From Mucidula mucida (Eukaryota > Basidiomycota > Agaricomycetes > Agaricales > Physalacriaceae): a stretch of 11,222 bases of DNA. The notes under the pieces are model-generated. The model was not told the DNA's origin and did no database searches. It saw only the letters and a program-made list of their open reading frames with translations. The stretch lies in NCBI GenBank assembly GCA_015501055.1, contig JADNYV010000987.1:1-11222 (forward strand). The letters are read 5' to 3'. The position numbers were made by a program, and so were the translations under genes. Shown piece by piece: positions 9,699 to 11,222 of this stretch; the stretch's first letter is position 1, and every line of letters starts with the position of its first letter.

Positions 9699-10043
9699 GG
9701 TATTATGCAAATTCAAAGGATCAAATTCACAGCCACTGATCTTCAACATTGTACTGAATACAAACGCAGTTCAGACGTGTCTTGAACTTTCAAGATGGCG
9801 AATCTCTTCCAGAAGCATATAAACCCAAAACCCGGCATGCCCGCTTGCAATAGAAGACCACTTTTCACGCTGGCTCGTGATTCACACCCACTCAACTGTG
9901 CTCTTTTTCCACTCGGAACTAACGCGTACCGATAGGTTTTCCAGGGCGCATCTCGTACGCAGAGTTCTGAAATGGCCAAGCATCTGAATTAGGGCGGTAT
10001 ACAAGGTGCTACGTCACGGACAACTAGGTCGCATCTAGTTCAT

Positions 10044-11206
10044 CTAGAACTGGCAATACTCGTTGGCTTCGTTCTCGGTGAGCTCCTCTGGCTCGTCACC
10101 ATTGTCGTTTCCTTCATAGGTGTTGCAGATACTGTCGACATCGGTGGCCGTGACAGAGCTATGGAAACGCGTAAAATGTATGTTGAAACCAAAGGTATAT
10201 GGCTCACTCCATGTCAATGATAGCGGTATCACCATACTATTTAGTGGCGTGAGGAATGTCGAAGACTCGCGACAGCCATCAAGACGTACGTTAGAGTTGA
10301 TACCAGCAAGAATGCTACCACTTTCAGCAATCGTTGGTGATTTCGACGTGCTAAGGCGGAATGATTGGCAATCAGATCACAGGGAGAAGGCGGGAACATA
10401 CTCTTTCGTACATGTCATCGCAGTTTCCGCAACTCCTATACAACTTGCCGAAGTCTTGCACCTATCACCAACGTCAGCTATGGTTGAGTTAGCTTTGTGG
10501 CAGAGGGAAACGCACGCAGAAGCTGTCGATGACGACTGTGCCAGCCGTTATGTTGAACGACCTTGTCGTCGGCGCCCTTTGCGCCTCCACCCGTAATGTA
10601 AGAAGATACCGGACTCCTGCTTCATTGTAACAGCATCCTGGGAAGTGTGAGTATTGTCTATCTGATCAATAGTTTCGTGTACCTCACAGACAGCCTCTGA
10701 CGGAAGGTATTGGGAATATCAGTTATGGGTCGTCGTTTAGAAGAACTGCCTACCAAACCAGACTGCAGATTGATGAGATTCGAACAAAACAAATCTTGAA
10801 AACTCACCGTTTGTCAACGTGCATGAGCCCAAACAATGAATACCCTCTCCTTGGTCGGCACCCTAGAATAATTGTCAGTCGTATCTCAGTGCGTGGATCG
10901 AGTGCTTACAATGACAACATTGGAAAGGCTGGCGCCGTCTTCCAACAAGAACACTGCGTCGCTGTCGCCGCCCTCATCTTGACCACCGCACTCAGTGCCG
11001 CGGTCATACCTTACATTATCGCCCTACGTACACATGAGCCTTCATACCACGAAGAGAACGCAAATGTTGACGCACATCGAAAGACTCCCCCGCAGCGATA
11101 GTCATTGCCTCCGAAAGAGACGTGGCGAAGCGGTTCGGGAAATGTGCAGCTGGCTGCACGTGGCTTGGGGACCGCTTTGGCGACGGCCACAAGGACAAAC
11201 GGACAT
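10044..11206 (-). CDS. Secreted pectate lyase, polysaccharide lyase family 3, 10 exons
   Basis: Family 3 pectate lyases cleave de-esterified pectin by calcium-dependent beta-elimination outside the cell. Exons (minus): about 11076-11206, 10910-11023, 10808-10862, 10754-10762, 10683-10696, 10516-10637, 10402-10461, 10290-10350, 10208-10236 and 10044-10158. Introns are 45-57 bp. In order the sequence shows a hydrophobic signal-like start (FVLVAVAKAV), SEAMTIAAGESFD, YDRGTECGGQDEGGDSDAVF, EGIHCLGSCTLTNVWFE, AVCEDAVTMKQ, ITGGGAKGADDKVVQHNG, VQDFGKLYRSCGNC, ESGSILAGINSNYGDTA, and a C-terminal tail ending NEYCQF. The family signature blocks CGGQ, NVWFE-VCEDA, KVVQ-NG, SCGNC and GINSNYGDTA are all present. 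Repaired length is about 238 residues, normal for the family. Frame breaks lie in the first exon (near 11127 and just after the ATG), twice in 10516-10637 (near 10601 and 10542) and near 10331. The start at 11206 is uncertain; the gene could begin beyond the window. Confidence 0.92.
10683..10762 (-). other. Two tandem microexons (9 nt and 14 nt) of the pectate lyase
   Basis: Exon 10754-10762 (TCTGGTTTG) and exon 10683-10696 (AGGCTGTCTGTGAG) are separated by a 57-bp intron and flanked by 45-bp introns. Joined to their neighbours they read NVWFEAVCEDAVT, the most conserved block of the family, with all phases matching (1-1 for the 9-nt exon, 1-0 for the 14-nt exon). Every intron has GT-AG ends. 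Confidence 0.85.
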
Positions 11207-11222
11207 TGTGGATGCTTGAAGA

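Larger units (their letters stand above)
9572..10043. other. MET17 promoter and pectate lyase 3' flank
   Basis: This 472-bp gap holds the MET17 promoter at its left end, with the TATA-like and CACGTG elements, and the 3' flank of the pectate lyase at its right end. A minus-strand open frame at 9743-9979 (78 codons) shows no recognisable domain and is probably chance. Confidence 0.45.

Noticed and set aside
9743..9979. 78-codon minus-strand open frame between MET17 and the pectate lyase
   Set aside because: No recognisable domain, and it lies in the flanks of two well-defined genes.
10120..10596. 158-codon plus-strand open frame
   Set aside because: It is antisense to several exons and introns of the pectate lyase, whose spliced reading matches a known family block by block.
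10402..10637. An alternative Cys-rich secreted protein read in another frame of the pectate lyase region
   Set aside because: That reading needed a very short 38-bp intron and broke phase. The frame giving VQDFGKLYRSCGNC fits family 3 lyases with a normal 54-bp intron.

Overview
The window looks like nuclear DNA of a filamentous basidiomycete (Agaricomycotina). All recognisable host genes are cut by many very short GT-AG introns (45-66 bp, with CTNAY-like branch sites). They include a fungal O-acetylhomoserine sulfhydrylase, a fungal-type VPS36, a family 3 pectate lyase and a DUF6593-like protein typical of mushrooms and their relatives. The genus cannot be named from the sequence alone.

Layout. 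1-2277 (minus strand): the 5' end of a Ty3/gypsy LTR retrotransposon, with a candidate LTR (1754-2277), a candidate self-priming site, a long leader, and a frameshifted gag running into the start of pol, which leaves the window at base 1. 2278-3309: no gene seen, some inverted and direct repeats. 3310-4649 (plus): an unrecognised two-exon protein ending in a heptad-repeat coiled coil. 5139-6079 (plus): a DUF6593-like multi-exon gene with either an in-frame TGA or a 48-bp intron that removes it. 6113-7698 (minus): VPS36, a subunit of ESCRT-II. 7905-9571 (minus): MET17-type O-acetylhomoserine sulfhydrylase, eight exons. 10044 to about 11206 (minus): secreted family 3 pectate lyase, ten exons including 9-nt and 14-nt microexons.

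The host genes do not form a pathway. They cover endosomal sorting, sulfur assimilation and plant pectin breakdown, plus two proteins of unknown role. The three minus-strand genes lie head to tail, and VPS36 converges on the DUF6593-like gene with only 33 bp between stop codons.

The main caution is that MET17, the 5' half of VPS36, the pectate lyase and gag all carry small frame breaks. Most are repaired by adding one base to a short run. The two plus-strand genes and the large last exon of VPS36 carry no frame break. In conserved genes with otherwise intact catalytic and zinc-binding residues this looks more like uneven sequence quality than true decay.

The most interesting signals are a 12-nt complementarity between the predicted 5' end of the retrotransposon RNA and a site 2 nt inside its LTR (Tf1-like self-priming), the tandem microexons of the pectate lyase, and the TGA-spanning intron whose length is a multiple of three.
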